DNA from: UBA5868 sp964482025
Lineage (GTDB): Bacteria > Pseudomonadota > Gammaproteobacteria > Pseudomonadales > Cellvibrionaceae
DNA: 64,000 bases
NCBI GenBank assembly: GCA_964482025.1
Contig: CAYZVN010000003.1
Location: forward strand, 21,328 to 85,327
Reading direction: 5' to 3'
In this document: positions 8,188 through 16,077 of the stretch, piece after piece
Numbering within the stretch: the first letter of the stretch is position 1
How the letters are laid out: each line of letters opens with the position of its first letter
Program-made: the position numbers and the translations under genes
Notes under the pieces: generated by a model
Databases searched by the model: none
Told to the model about the DNA's origin: nothing
The model's input: the letters and a program-made list of their open reading frames with translations, nothing else

Positions 8188-10317
8188 ATGTCCGACTTGC
8201 AGGAAAGTAAAACTGAGTCAACAGACTTAGCTCTGGACAACCCGAGCTATTACATCAACCGCGAGCTGAGCCATTTGCATTTCAATCAGCGGGTGTTGGC
8301 GCAGGCACTGGATGAAAGCCATCCTCTGCTCGAGCGCCTGAAGTTTCTGGTGATTTTCAGTTCCAACCTGGACGAATTTTTCGAAATTCGGGTGGCCGGC
8401 TTAATTCAGAGTATCCGCTTTGAACGCGAAGTAACCGGTCCTGACGGCCTGCAAACCCGCGATTGCCTCAAGCTGATCAGCGAGTTTTGCCACGATATCG
8501 TCAAGCAACAATACGACATACTGAACGACACGCTGATTCCGGCATTGGCAGAGGCCGGCATACGGTTTTTGCGCCGCAGCCAATGGTCCGTTGCCCATGC
8601 CGCGTGGATTGAGGATTACATCCTGCAAGAAGTCCTGCCGGTGGTCAGCCCCATCGGCCTGGATTCGGCGCACCCCTTCCCACGCTTGGTGAATAAAAGC
8701 CTCAACTTTATCGTCGCCCTGGAAGGCAAGGACGCCTTCGGTCGCGATCTGGGTCTTGCCATAGTGCCGGCACCGCGCTCGCTGCCGCGCATCATCGCCG
8801 TGCCGGAGCACATCAGCGGCAAAGCCAACGACTTCGTTTTCCTGTCCTCCATGATTCACGCCCACGCGGACAAGCTATTCCCGGGCATGACGGTAAAGGG
8901 CTGCTATCAATTCCGCATCACCCGTAATGCCGACTTGGACGTGGATATCGAAGGTATCGCCGATTTGGCACGCACACTGCGGGGCGAACTCCACTCCCGC
9001 CGTTTCGGCAATGCGGTGCGCTTGGAAGTCGCCGACAACTGCCCCGAGGAGTTGACCGACTTTCTCCTCAACGAAATCGGTTTAAAAGAAGACGATTTGT
9101 ATCGCGTCAATGGCCCGGTAAACCTAAAGCGCCTGATGCGCTTGCCGTCGATGGTGGGGCGCGCGGACCTTCTCTATCCGCCATTTACTCCCAGTTTGCC
9201 TAAGGGCTTTAGCCGTAAGGACAATATCTTCGAAGCGATTGCCAAGCGGGACTACCTGCTGCTGCACCCATTTGAGTCCTTCACGCCCGTTATCCAATTG
9301 CTGCGCCAAGCGGCCAAAGACCCCGATGTCGTCGCTATTAAGCAGACGCTTTACCGCACCGGGCACGAATCGTCAGTCGTCGACGCTCTGCTCGACGCCG
9401 CACGCAATGGCAAAGAAGTCACCGTGGTCGTCGAACTGCGCGCACGCTTTGACGAAGAGGAAAACCTTGAACTGGCCAGCCGCCTGCAGGAGGCGGGGGC
9501 CGTAGTCGTTTACGGGGTCGTCGGGTACAAAACCCACGCCAAAATGATCTTGATCGTACGTCGAGAAAACGGCCAATTTAAGCGTTACTGCCACCTGGGC
9601 ACCGGCAACTACCACACCGGCAACGCCCATCTGTACACCGACTATTCGCTGCTGTCTGCCGAGCCGGCCATCTGCGAGGACGTGCATCGCATTTTCCAGC
9701 AGCTGACCGGTATGGGCAAAACCGAGAAGATGAACAAGCTCTACCATGCGCCGTTTACGCTCAAGCGCCAGCTGTTGCGCCTGATCGACGGAGAAGCCAA
9801 AGCCAAACTAGAGGGCAAAGACGCTCGTATCATCCTCAAATGCAATGGCCTGACCGAGCCTAAGGTCATTCAATCGCTTTACAAAGCCTCGCAGGCGGGC
9901 GTGCAAATAGATCTCATTGTGCGCGGCATGTGCTCACTAAAGCCGGGAATTCCGGGAATTTCGGATAATATTCGCGTATATTCCATCCTCGGCCGTTTTC
10001 TTGAGCACTCGCGCATCTATTATTTTGCCAACGCCGAGCCCCGAGTTTACTGTGCCAGTGCGGACCTGATGGAGCGCAACCTCAACCGCCGCGTCGAAGT
10101 CTGCTTCCCGATTGAGGCGCCGGATTTGGGCGCGCGCGTGCTCAATGAATTAGAGCTCTATATCAATGACGGTAGGCAGCGATGGGAGCTGTTATCCGAA
10201 GGGGTATACGTACAAGCCTACGCACCAGAACATCCGGCGGCGCAGCTTGAGCTGCTGCGACAATACGCAGCTTCCAGCGCGCCCAACCCCGCGTGGACGC
10301 CGTCGGGGGGATCTTAA
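8188..10317 (+). CDS. ppk: Polyphosphate kinase 1
   Basis: Reversibly transfers the terminal phosphate of ATP to inorganic polyphosphate chains. At 709 residues it has the usual length and four-domain plan: N-terminal helical domain (YINRELSHLHFNQRVL, about 21-36), head domain, and two phospholipase-D-like C domains. The autophosphorylated His is His450 in GYKTHAKMI, and the second conserved His is His607 in LEHSRIYYF. A 126-base gap separates it from hemW, in which I see no gene. Reads as an intact, ordinary ppk1. Confidence 0.97.
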   Translation: MSDLQESKTESTDLALDNPSYYINRELSHLHFNQRVLAQALDESHPLLERLKFLVIFSSNLDEFFEIRVAGLIQSIRFEREVTGPDGLQTRDCLKLISEFCHDIVKQQYDILNDTLIPALAEAGIRFLRRSQWSVAHAAWIEDYILQEVLPVVSPIGLDSAHPFPRLVNKSLNFIVALEGKDAFGRDLGLAIVPAPRSLPRIIAVPEHISGKANDFVFLSSMIHAHADKLFPGMTVKGCYQFRITRNADLDVDIEGIADLARTLRGELHSRRFGNAVRLEVADNCPEELTDFLLNEIGLKEDDLYRVNGPVNLKRLMRLPSMVGRADLLYPPFTPSLPKGFSRKDNIFEAIAKRDYLLLHPFESFTPVIQLLRQAAKDPDVVAIKQTLYRTGHESSVVDALLDAARNGKEVTVVVELRARFDEEENLELASRLQEAGAVVVYGVVGYKTHAKMILIVRRENGQFKRYCHLGTGNYHTGNAHLYTDYSLLSAEPAICEDVHRIFQQLTGMGKTEKMNKLYHAPFTLKRQLLRLIDGEAKAKLEGKDARIILKCNGLTEPKVIQSLYKASQAGVQIDLIVRGMCSLKPGIPGISDNIRVYSILGRFLEHSRIYYFANAEPRVYCASADLMERNLNRRVEVCFPIEAPDLGARVLNELELYINDGRQRWELLSEGVYVQAYAPEHPAAQLELLRQYAASSAPNPAWTPSGGS

Positions 10318-10396
10318 TGCGCATTGTGGGATCTTAGTCCCGCACCTTTTGGCGCGGGGCGGCGACACACAAGCGCCTCGGCAAACCAATCAGGAC

Positions 10397-10425
10397 TTGT
10401 TCGCTACCGGTTCTGTCCTTAGAAT
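10397..10425 (+). promoter_or_regulatory. Putative sigma-70 promoter of trxA
   Basis: TTGTTC (10397-10402) and TAGAAT (10420-10425) are separated by 17 bases, about 38 bases before the trxA start codon. The match to consensus is fair (four of six at each box or better). Inferred from sequence only. Confidence 0.45.
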
Positions 10426-10462
10426 TGCGCGTTTGCGCTGTATCTGTCCAGGAGATCACATC

Positions 10463-10786
10463 ATGAGCAACATCGTAAACGTAACCGACGAGACCTTCGA
10501 GCAGGAAGTCCTGAAGGCAGACCTCCCCGTGCTGGTGGACTTCTGGGCGCCTTGGTGCGGTCCCTGCAAGATGATTGCGCCAGTACTCGAGGAGCTGAGC
10601 GGCGTATACGAAGGCAAGCTGAAAATCTGCAAAGTAGACGTGGACGTCAACAAAAACTCGCCTGCTAAATTCAATGTTCGCGGGATTCCGACACTGATTT
10701 TGTTCAAGCAAGGCAATGCCGAAAGTACTAAAGTGGGCGCTCTTTCTCGCGCTCAGTTGACGGCTTTTATTGACTCCAATCTCTGA
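10463..10786 (+). CDS. trxA: Thioredoxin 1
   Basis: Cytoplasmic disulfide reductase. The active site WCGPC is at residues 31-35 and the cis-proline motif GIPTLILF at about 74-81. The start at 10463 gives 107 residues, the normal thioredoxin size, and is preceded by AGGAG at 10450-10454. An upstream in-frame start at 10166 lies within ppk and would add about 99 unrelated residues. trxA followed by rho is a standard gammaproteobacterial order. Confidence 0.97.
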   Translation: MSNIVNVTDETFEQEVLKADLPVLVDFWAPWCGPCKMIAPVLEELSGVYEGKLKICKVDVDVNKNSPAKFNVRGIPTLILFKQGNAESTKVGALSRAQLTAFIDSNL

Positions 10787-11150
10787 TTCAGGTTTAAATA
10801 CCGCGCACTGCGGGTGACGCTTCTCACCTGCAGTTGTGTTCCAGCCGGCTTTGCACTCCATTAAGATTGTGACTATACTCAGCCTGCTGGCCGACCAAAA
10901 TCATTCGCACATCCCTCCCATCGGCAATCACCTCCTGGATTTCTGCTAGTTCGATGGGCGAATGCCATAGTCAAACCTAATTCATCGCTTCGGTTGAATT
11001 TCCTCGATTTTCCCTATGACTATTCGTGACGTCTGGCAAAACTGAAACTCGATCCCTGAATCATTTTCTAAAAATTTTAAATAACAAACACTCAGCCCGG
11101 CTTCTCTTCAGCCCGGTCAAATCTGCAATCAACCACTTGTACATACACAC
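10787..11150 (+). other. Gene-free leader region of rho
   Basis: 364 bases without a supported gene. It holds a good sigma-70 promoter (10851-10879) and then about 265 bases of untranslated leader before rho. Very short reading frames (such as ATG at 11015, nine codons) occur but have no clear ribosome binding site. A long leader fits the known autoregulation of rho by Rho-dependent attenuation in Escherichia coli; that link is inference here. No strong intrinsic terminator follows trxA. Confidence 0.55.
10851..10879 (+). promoter_or_regulatory. Sigma-70 promoter of rho
   Basis: TTGCAC (10851-10856) and TATACT (10874-10879) with an ideal 17-base spacer. Each box differs from consensus at one or two positions. 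Predicted transcription start near 10886, giving a leader of about 265 bases. Confidence 0.65.
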
Positions 11151-12410
11151 ATGAATCTAACCGATCTAAAAACCAAACCCATCGAAGAATTGATCGACAT
11201 GGCGACCGCCATGGGACTGGAAAGCCTCGCCCGCTCGCGCAAGCAGGACGTCATCTTTAATCTGCTCAAGCGACACGCCAAAAGCGGTGAGGACATTTAT
11301 GGTGATGGCGTTCTGGAAATTTTACAGGACGGCTTTGGATTCTTGAGGTCGGCGGGCTCGTCTTATCTCGCTGGTCCCGACGATATTTACGTATCGCCCA
11401 GTCAGATTCGCCGCTTCAATCTGCGAACAGGGGATTACATCAGCGGCAAGATCCGCCCACCAAAGGAAGGCGAACGTTACTTCGCCCTCCTAAAAGTTAA
11501 CGAAATCAATTTTGATCGACCCGAAAACTCCCGCAATAAAATTCTATTTGAAAACCTTACCCCGCTGTTTCCTCAGGAGCGCATGGTGCTGGAAACCGGC
11601 AATGGCTCCACGGAAGATTTGACCGGACGCATCATCGATTTGATTTCACCGATCGGTAAAGGCCAGCGCGGTTTGATTGTAGCGCCACCAAAAGCCGGTA
11701 AAACCATCATGATGCAGCACATCGCCCAGGCGATTGCCCGCAACAACCCGGAAACCTATCTGATCGTTTTATTAATCGACGAACGCCCAGAAGAAGTGAC
11801 GGAAATGCAGCGCTCGGTGCGCGGCGAGGTGGTTGCATCCACGTTTGACGAGCCGCCGTCACGTCACGTTCAAGTGGCGGATATGGTAATCGAGCGCGCC
11901 AAGCGCCTGGTGGAGCATAAAAAAGATGTGGTGATTCTGCTCGACTCCATCACTCGTCTGGCCCGCGCTTACAACACTGTTATTCCTTCTTCCGGCAAAG
12001 TCTTAACGGGTGGTGTGGACGCCCATGCCCTAGAGCGGCCAAAGCGCTTTTTTGGCGCGGCGCGCAATATTGAAGAGGGCGGCAGCCTTTCGATTGTAGC
12101 GACTGCGCTGATTGACACCGGCTCGAAAATGGACGAAGTAATTTACGAAGAATTTAAAGGTACAGGTAACATGGAGTTGCACCTGGATCGCAAAATTGCG
12201 GAAAAACGTGTGTATCCTGCAATTAATATCCGTCGTTCCGGCACTCGCCGTGAAGACCTGTTGATGGGTGAGTCTGAGTTGGCGCGCGTGTGGATTCTGC
12301 GCAAACTGTTGAACGATATGGAAGACATCAATGCCATAGAGTTTTTGGCCGATAAGTTGAAGTCTTTCAAAACCAACGACGAATTTTTCCTGTCGATGAA
12401 GAGTAAGTAA
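11151..12410 (+). CDS. rho: Transcription termination factor Rho
   Basis: Hexameric RNA-dependent ATPase that terminates transcription. At 419 residues it matches the E. coli length. The N-terminal domain starts MNLTDLKTKPIEELIDMA. The RNA-binding cold-shock-like domain carries GFGFLRS. The P-loop APPKAGKT is at residues 178-185, and the Q-loop/R-loop core motifs (LLIDERPEEVTEM, LLDSITRLARAYN, SGKVLTGGVD) are intact. Codon use and composition match the neighbours. Confidence 0.98.
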   Translation: MNLTDLKTKPIEELIDMATAMGLESLARSRKQDVIFNLLKRHAKSGEDIYGDGVLEILQDGFGFLRSAGSSYLAGPDDIYVSPSQIRRFNLRTGDYISGKIRPPKEGERYFALLKVNEINFDRPENSRNKILFENLTPLFPQERMVLETGNGSTEDLTGRIIDLISPIGKGQRGLIVAPPKAGKTIMMQHIAQAIARNNPETYLIVLLIDERPEEVTEMQRSVRGEVVASTFDEPPSRHVQVADMVIERAKRLVEHKKDVVILLDSITRLARAYNTVIPSSGKVLTGGVDAHALERPKRFFGAARNIEEGGSLSIVATALIDTGSKMDEVIYEEFKGTGNMELHLDRKIAEKRVYPAINIRRSGTRREDLLMGESELARVWILRKLLNDMEDINAIEFLADKLKSFKTNDEFFLSMKSK

Positions 12411-12417
12411 AGCCCGC

Positions 12418-12442
12418 GTCGCGGTCGTCATGCGGCCGCGAC
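12418..12442 (+). terminator. Hairpin between rho and ubiD
   Basis: GTCGCGG (12418-12424) and CCGCGAC (12436-12442) form a perfect 7-bp GC-rich stem just after the rho stop. No T tract follows, so it is not a clear intrinsic terminator; it may act with Rho or stabilise the rho mRNA end. Confidence 0.35.
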
Positions 12443-12487
12443 ATCCTCATTCGCAGACCGAGCTCTGCCCGATTATTTTCCTCTCCC

Positions 12488-13960
12488 ATGAAAGACCTGC
12501 GCGATTTTATTCACCTGCTAGAGCAACGCGGGCACCTTAAACGCGTCGCTCAGTCGATTTCACCCCATCTGGAAATGACCGAAATCTGTGACCGCACTTT
12601 GCGCTCCGGCGGCCCGGCTATTCTTTTTGAAAATCCAGCGGGCTATAAAATTCCGGTTCTGGCCAACCTATTTGGTACGCCAGAACGAGTGGCCTTGGGC
12701 ATGGGACAGGAATCGGTCGCCGCACTCAAAGAAGTGGGGGAACTTCTGGCATTTTTGAAAGAGCCGGAGCCACCCAAAGGCATGAAGGACGCATGGGAAA
12801 AGCTGCCCATCTTTAAGCAAGTGCTTAACATGGCGCCCAAAAAAGTAAGCAGGCCACTTTGCCAAGAGCACGTCTATCGCGATGACGAAGTCGATCTTAC
12901 CCAATTACCCATTCAAACCTGTTGGCCAGGGGACGTTGCACCTCTCATTACCTGGCCTTTGGTGATTACCCGTGGTCCTCACAAGGAGCGGCAGAACCTG
13001 GGTATTTATCGCATGCAGTTGCTGGGCCGCAATAAATTAATTATGCGCTGGCTGAGCCATAGAGGCGGCGCCTTGGACTTTCGCGAGTGGCAAGACGCTT
13101 ATCCCGGCGAACGATTTCCGGTTTCGGTCGCTTTGGGTGCAGACCCGGCGACCATTCTCGGTGCCGTAACCCCGGTACCGGACACCCTTAGCGAATACGC
13201 ATTCGCCGGTCTATTGCGCGGCAGCAAAACCGAGGTTGCACACAGCATCAGCAATAACCTGCAAGTTCCAGCAGGCGCGGAATTTATTCTCGAAGGCTAT
13301 ATAGACCCACAGGAGATGGCAGACGAGGGTCCTTATGGCGATCACACCGGTTATTACAACGAAGTCGAGCGTTTCCCTGTCTTTACCGTCACAACTCTTA
13401 CTCATCGACATCAACCCATATACCACAGTACTTATACCGGGCGACCGCCGGATGAGCCCGCGGTTTTGGGTTTAGCACTCAATGAAGTATTTGTGCCGAT
13501 TTTAAAAAAACAATTTCCCGAAATTGTGGATTTCTATTTGCCGCCGGAAGGGTGCTCCTACCGCATGGCCATTGTCACCATAAAAAAACAATATCCCGGT
13601 CACGCTAAACGGGTGATGTTTGGGGTTTGGTCTTTTTTACGTCAGTTTATGTACACCAAATTTGTTGTGGTCACCGATGACGATATTAATGCGCGCGATT
13701 GGCGCGATGTGATTTGGGCGATTACCACACGCATGGATCCATCGCGGGACACGGTGATGGTGGACAATACCCCAATCGACTATTTGGACTTTGCTTCGCC
13801 CGTTGCTGGCTTGGGCTCGAAGATGGGGATGGATGCCACTCACAAGTGGCCGGGTGAAACTCAAAGAGAGTGGGGCAGGCCCATAGTGATGAGTACGGAA
13901 GTCAAAGATAAAGTCGATGCCATCTGGTCCGAACTCGGCATCGACGAATTGATTAAATAA
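12488..13960 (+). CDS. ubiD: UbiD, 4-hydroxy-3-polyprenylbenzoate decarboxylase
   Basis: Decarboxylates 4-hydroxy-3-polyprenylbenzoate in ubiquinone synthesis, using prenylated FMN made by UbiX. The protein has 490 residues, the normal UbiD size. N-terminal MKDLRDFIHLLEQRG and the family motifs PLITWPLVITRGPHK, NLGIYRMQ, EGPYGDHTGYYN and SKMGMDATHKWPGE are all visible; the EGPYGDHTGYY segment contains the glutamate-rich active-site region. It converges on the TpsB gene, with a shared bidirectional terminator between them. Confidence 0.96.
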   Translation: MKDLRDFIHLLEQRGHLKRVAQSISPHLEMTEICDRTLRSGGPAILFENPAGYKIPVLANLFGTPERVALGMGQESVAALKEVGELLAFLKEPEPPKGMKDAWEKLPIFKQVLNMAPKKVSRPLCQEHVYRDDEVDLTQLPIQTCWPGDVAPLITWPLVITRGPHKERQNLGIYRMQLLGRNKLIMRWLSHRGGALDFREWQDAYPGERFPVSVALGADPATILGAVTPVPDTLSEYAFAGLLRGSKTEVAHSISNNLQVPAGAEFILEGYIDPQEMADEGPYGDHTGYYNEVERFPVFTVTTLTHRHQPIYHSTYTGRPPDEPAVLGLALNEVFVPILKKQFPEIVDFYLPPEGCSYRMAIVTIKKQYPGHAKRVMFGVWSFLRQFMYTKFVVVTDDDINARDWRDVIWAITTRMDPSRDTVMVDNTPIDYLDFASPVAGLGSKMGMDATHKWPGETQREWGRPIVMSTEVKDKVDAIWSELGIDELIK

Positions 13961-13980
13961 CTCACACCATCCAATAAAAA

Positions 13981-14010
13981 GGCGCACCTTTTTGCGGTGC
14001 GCCTTTACTT
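13981..14010. terminator. Bidirectional intrinsic terminator between ubiD and tpsB
   Basis: GGCGCACC (13981-13988) and GGTGCGCC (13996-14003) form a perfect 8-bp stem with loop TTTTTGC. An A tract precedes it (13976-13980) and TTTACTT follows, so it can stop transcription from both convergent genes. The stem ends only seven bases from the stop codon of the minus-strand gene. Confidence 0.85.
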
Positions 14011-15947
14011 TAGAAACTGTACTGCATATCGAAATAGAACTTACTGCGCTCGTCCAAATCGCGGGTGCTCTCTTCAGTTATGGGACCTAAATCGGCGTGG
14101 TAAGAGGTTACATAGGCGTAACTGAGACTCGCGCGAAAATTATTATTCATGGAAAGGCGCAAGCCTAAGCCCACGTCTGACATCACCGCCCAAGTGCCCG
14201 GTTGTTTCGGTGCCGCATAGGCCGCCGGACGGGTGATGGGCAAGCCGCTATCTTTGGTGTCGCCGTAGCCGGCTTCTGCAAATACATAGGGCTGCAAAAC
14301 ATCACTTAATTTTTCGCCACCCAATTGCAGATCGAGAAACCCCGGTCCGCTAAATATCCAATCGACACTCAAATAAGCTCCAGAATCCGCATTAAATTGG
14401 TTGATATTGAACGCGCGAAGTTTAGTCGGGCCAGTCAGTGAAAATTGACTGGTACTGGGCAGGGACGTTTCGCTGTATTGAGCGGCAAAGCGCGCTTGAA
14501 TGCGACTGTTGGCATCTGTAAACGGCACCTTGGCAAATTTGATCAATGAATAGTTGAAAGACAGGCTCAACGGATTTTCATCCTGATGAAAGTTGCGTCC
14601 TTTGGCAAAGTCGCCATAGGTCAAGCGTACACCGCCTTGGTGCATAGCGCGCCAGCGCTCGAGCAGCACATCGAAGTTAAAAACTAGGTCAAAGTTGCGA
14701 ACCGTATCGTCAAGCTCGCCATCCCTTAAACCCAAGCGTCCTTCTTTATCTTCGATTTCTGACGCCACTTCCGAAAAGCGCAATTCCGTTGATAGGTTTT
14801 TTACCCGACTGCGCTGCAAAATATAATTTAGGGTCGCATCGTACACCACCGAAGTACCGGTCAGTGTCACGCCCTGTAACGTTTCGGAAACAAAGTCATT
14901 GGTGGAGCCGCCAAAAGTGAACTTGGCGCGCGGGCTAAATAGTGGGACACCGTAATGGATGGAACCATAAAGAGAGTTGGACGGCTCAAAAGTGCCGAGA
15001 ATTCCGATATGCAATTGATCGCCAAAACCGCCGGGGTTATACCAGTAACCATCAGTGTAAAGCCGGTATTCTCCCGTACTCTCTGAGCCGTGATTATCAA
15101 GTCGCACATTTCCCGAAAATGTTTTTTCGCGTAGGACGTTGATATTCAGGCGCGTATCGCCCACTTGTGAGCCGGGCTCAAAATACGCTTGCGCGGACAT
15201 ACCCGGTAAATCGTTGACGAAATATAAACGCTCTTCGATATTGCTCGCGGTTACCGGCTTGCCTACTATCGGGCGGAAGATACTCTGCAAGGTTTTGGCT
15301 TGATAGTTTTTATTGTTGAGTACATTGACGTCGCCCAGATTGCCCAGCAATAACGTCAACGTCACCACACCGTCGCGCACGCGCTGTTCGGGGATATAGG
15401 CTTTGGCGAGAATAAAACCGCGCTCGCGATAGTAGCGGGTGATGGTATCGGCGACGGTTTCAATCATACCCACCGTAACCCCGCGGCGCTGGCGCTGCTC
15501 ACGGATCAAAAATACCAACCGCTGCACCTCCTCGGGGCCCACGTTCTGACCCTGGGTCGCCGATTCAATTTCCGCCACCAGATCCGAAATTTCACCTACT
15601 TCGTCGAGGGTATAACCGGAGTCGAGCATCTCCCCCTCGCCCATCATTTCAAAGCGAATATTCTCCACCAGCTTGTTTAGCGACTCCCGAGTGATACCAA
15701 GCTCTGGATATTCCACCACACCCTGTACGCGAAACTCCGTGATATTGAGGCGGGGACCCGCCATGGGATCGGGATCGCGTTCGCGCACGCCGGGAATATC
15801 CAAGTCCTTCAGCATGGATTCCCGCTCCATCTCCGGCACTTCGGTGGTATCGGGCATTTCGAGAAAGCGCGCACTGGCTACTGGGATATGCAGTGCTGCG
15901 CAGAACAGTGCAAAGAAAAACGCCGCAGAAAACGCTGTCGGTTTCAT
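14010..15947 (-). CDS. TpsB-type outer-membrane transporter (ShlB/FhaC family)
   Basis: Omp85-superfamily translocator of a two-partner secretion pathway, expected to export the giant exoprotein encoded just upstream. It has 645 residues from the ATG at 15945-15947, with a signal peptide at residues 1-26 (hydrophobic core, cleavage after ASA). POTRA-like sequence spans about 66-204, including GFILAKAYIPEQRVRDG, and contains an acidic insertion at about 85-160 that is longer than usual. The 16-stranded barrel follows, with GPTKLRAFNINQF near the end and a terminal Phe typical of outer-membrane barrels. GAGAAGGAAAC before the start is a good ribosome binding site. A terminator-like hairpin separates it from the exoprotein gene. 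Confidence 0.88.
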   Translation of the reverse strand: MKPTAFSAAFFFALFCAALHIPVASARFLEMPDTTEVPEMERESMLKDLDIPGVRERDPDPMAGPRLNITEFRVQGVVEYPELGITRESLNKLVENIRFEMMGEGEMLDSGYTLDEVGEISDLVAEIESATQGQNVGPEEVQRLVFLIREQRQRRGVTVGMIETVADTITRYYRERGFILAKAYIPEQRVRDGVVTLTLLLGNLGDVNVLNNKNYQAKTLQSIFRPIVGKPVTASNIEERLYFVNDLPGMSAQAYFEPGSQVGDTRLNINVLREKTFSGNVRLDNHGSESTGEYRLYTDGYWYNPGGFGDQLHIGILGTFEPSNSLYGSIHYGVPLFSPRAKFTFGGSTNDFVSETLQGVTLTGTSVVYDATLNYILQRSRVKNLSTELRFSEVASEIEDKEGRLGLRDGELDDTVRNFDLVFNFDVLLERWRAMHQGGVRLTYGDFAKGRNFHQDENPLSLSFNYSLIKFAKVPFTDANSRIQARFAAQYSETSLPSTSQFSLTGPTKLRAFNINQFNADSGAYLSVDWIFSGPGFLDLQLGGEKLSDVLQPYVFAEAGYGDTKDSGLPITRPAAYAAPKQPGTWAVMSDVGLGLRLSMNNNFRASLSYAYVTSYHADLGPITEESTRDLDERSKFYFDMQYSF

Positions 15948-16020
15948 GATGAACAAGTTTCCTTCTCAAGGGACAGGCAAAGCCAAGGTTGATGCGGGAT
16001 TTTACGCGAATGCGCGAACA

Positions 16021-16070
16021 AAAAAAGAAATGCGCGGTAGGTCGCGGCAAACGAACCGCAACCTACCGCG
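16021..16070 (-). terminator. Intrinsic-terminator hairpin between the giant exoprotein gene and tpsB
   Basis: CGCGGTAGGT (16033-16042) and ACCTACCGCG (16061-16070) form a perfect 10-bp stem, with a nested 4-bp stem GCGG/CCGC (16044-16047, 16056-16059). On the minus strand the stem is followed by a T-rich run (complement of the A tract at 16019-16030). This fits an intrinsic terminator or attenuator after the exoprotein gene, 75 bases before the transporter start. Confidence 0.75.
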
Positions 16071-16077
16071 ACAAAGG

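Noticed and set aside
10166..10786. Extended 206-residue thioredoxin
   Set aside because: The added N-terminus lies within ppk in another frame. The ATG at 10463 has a good ribosome binding site and the normal thioredoxin start.
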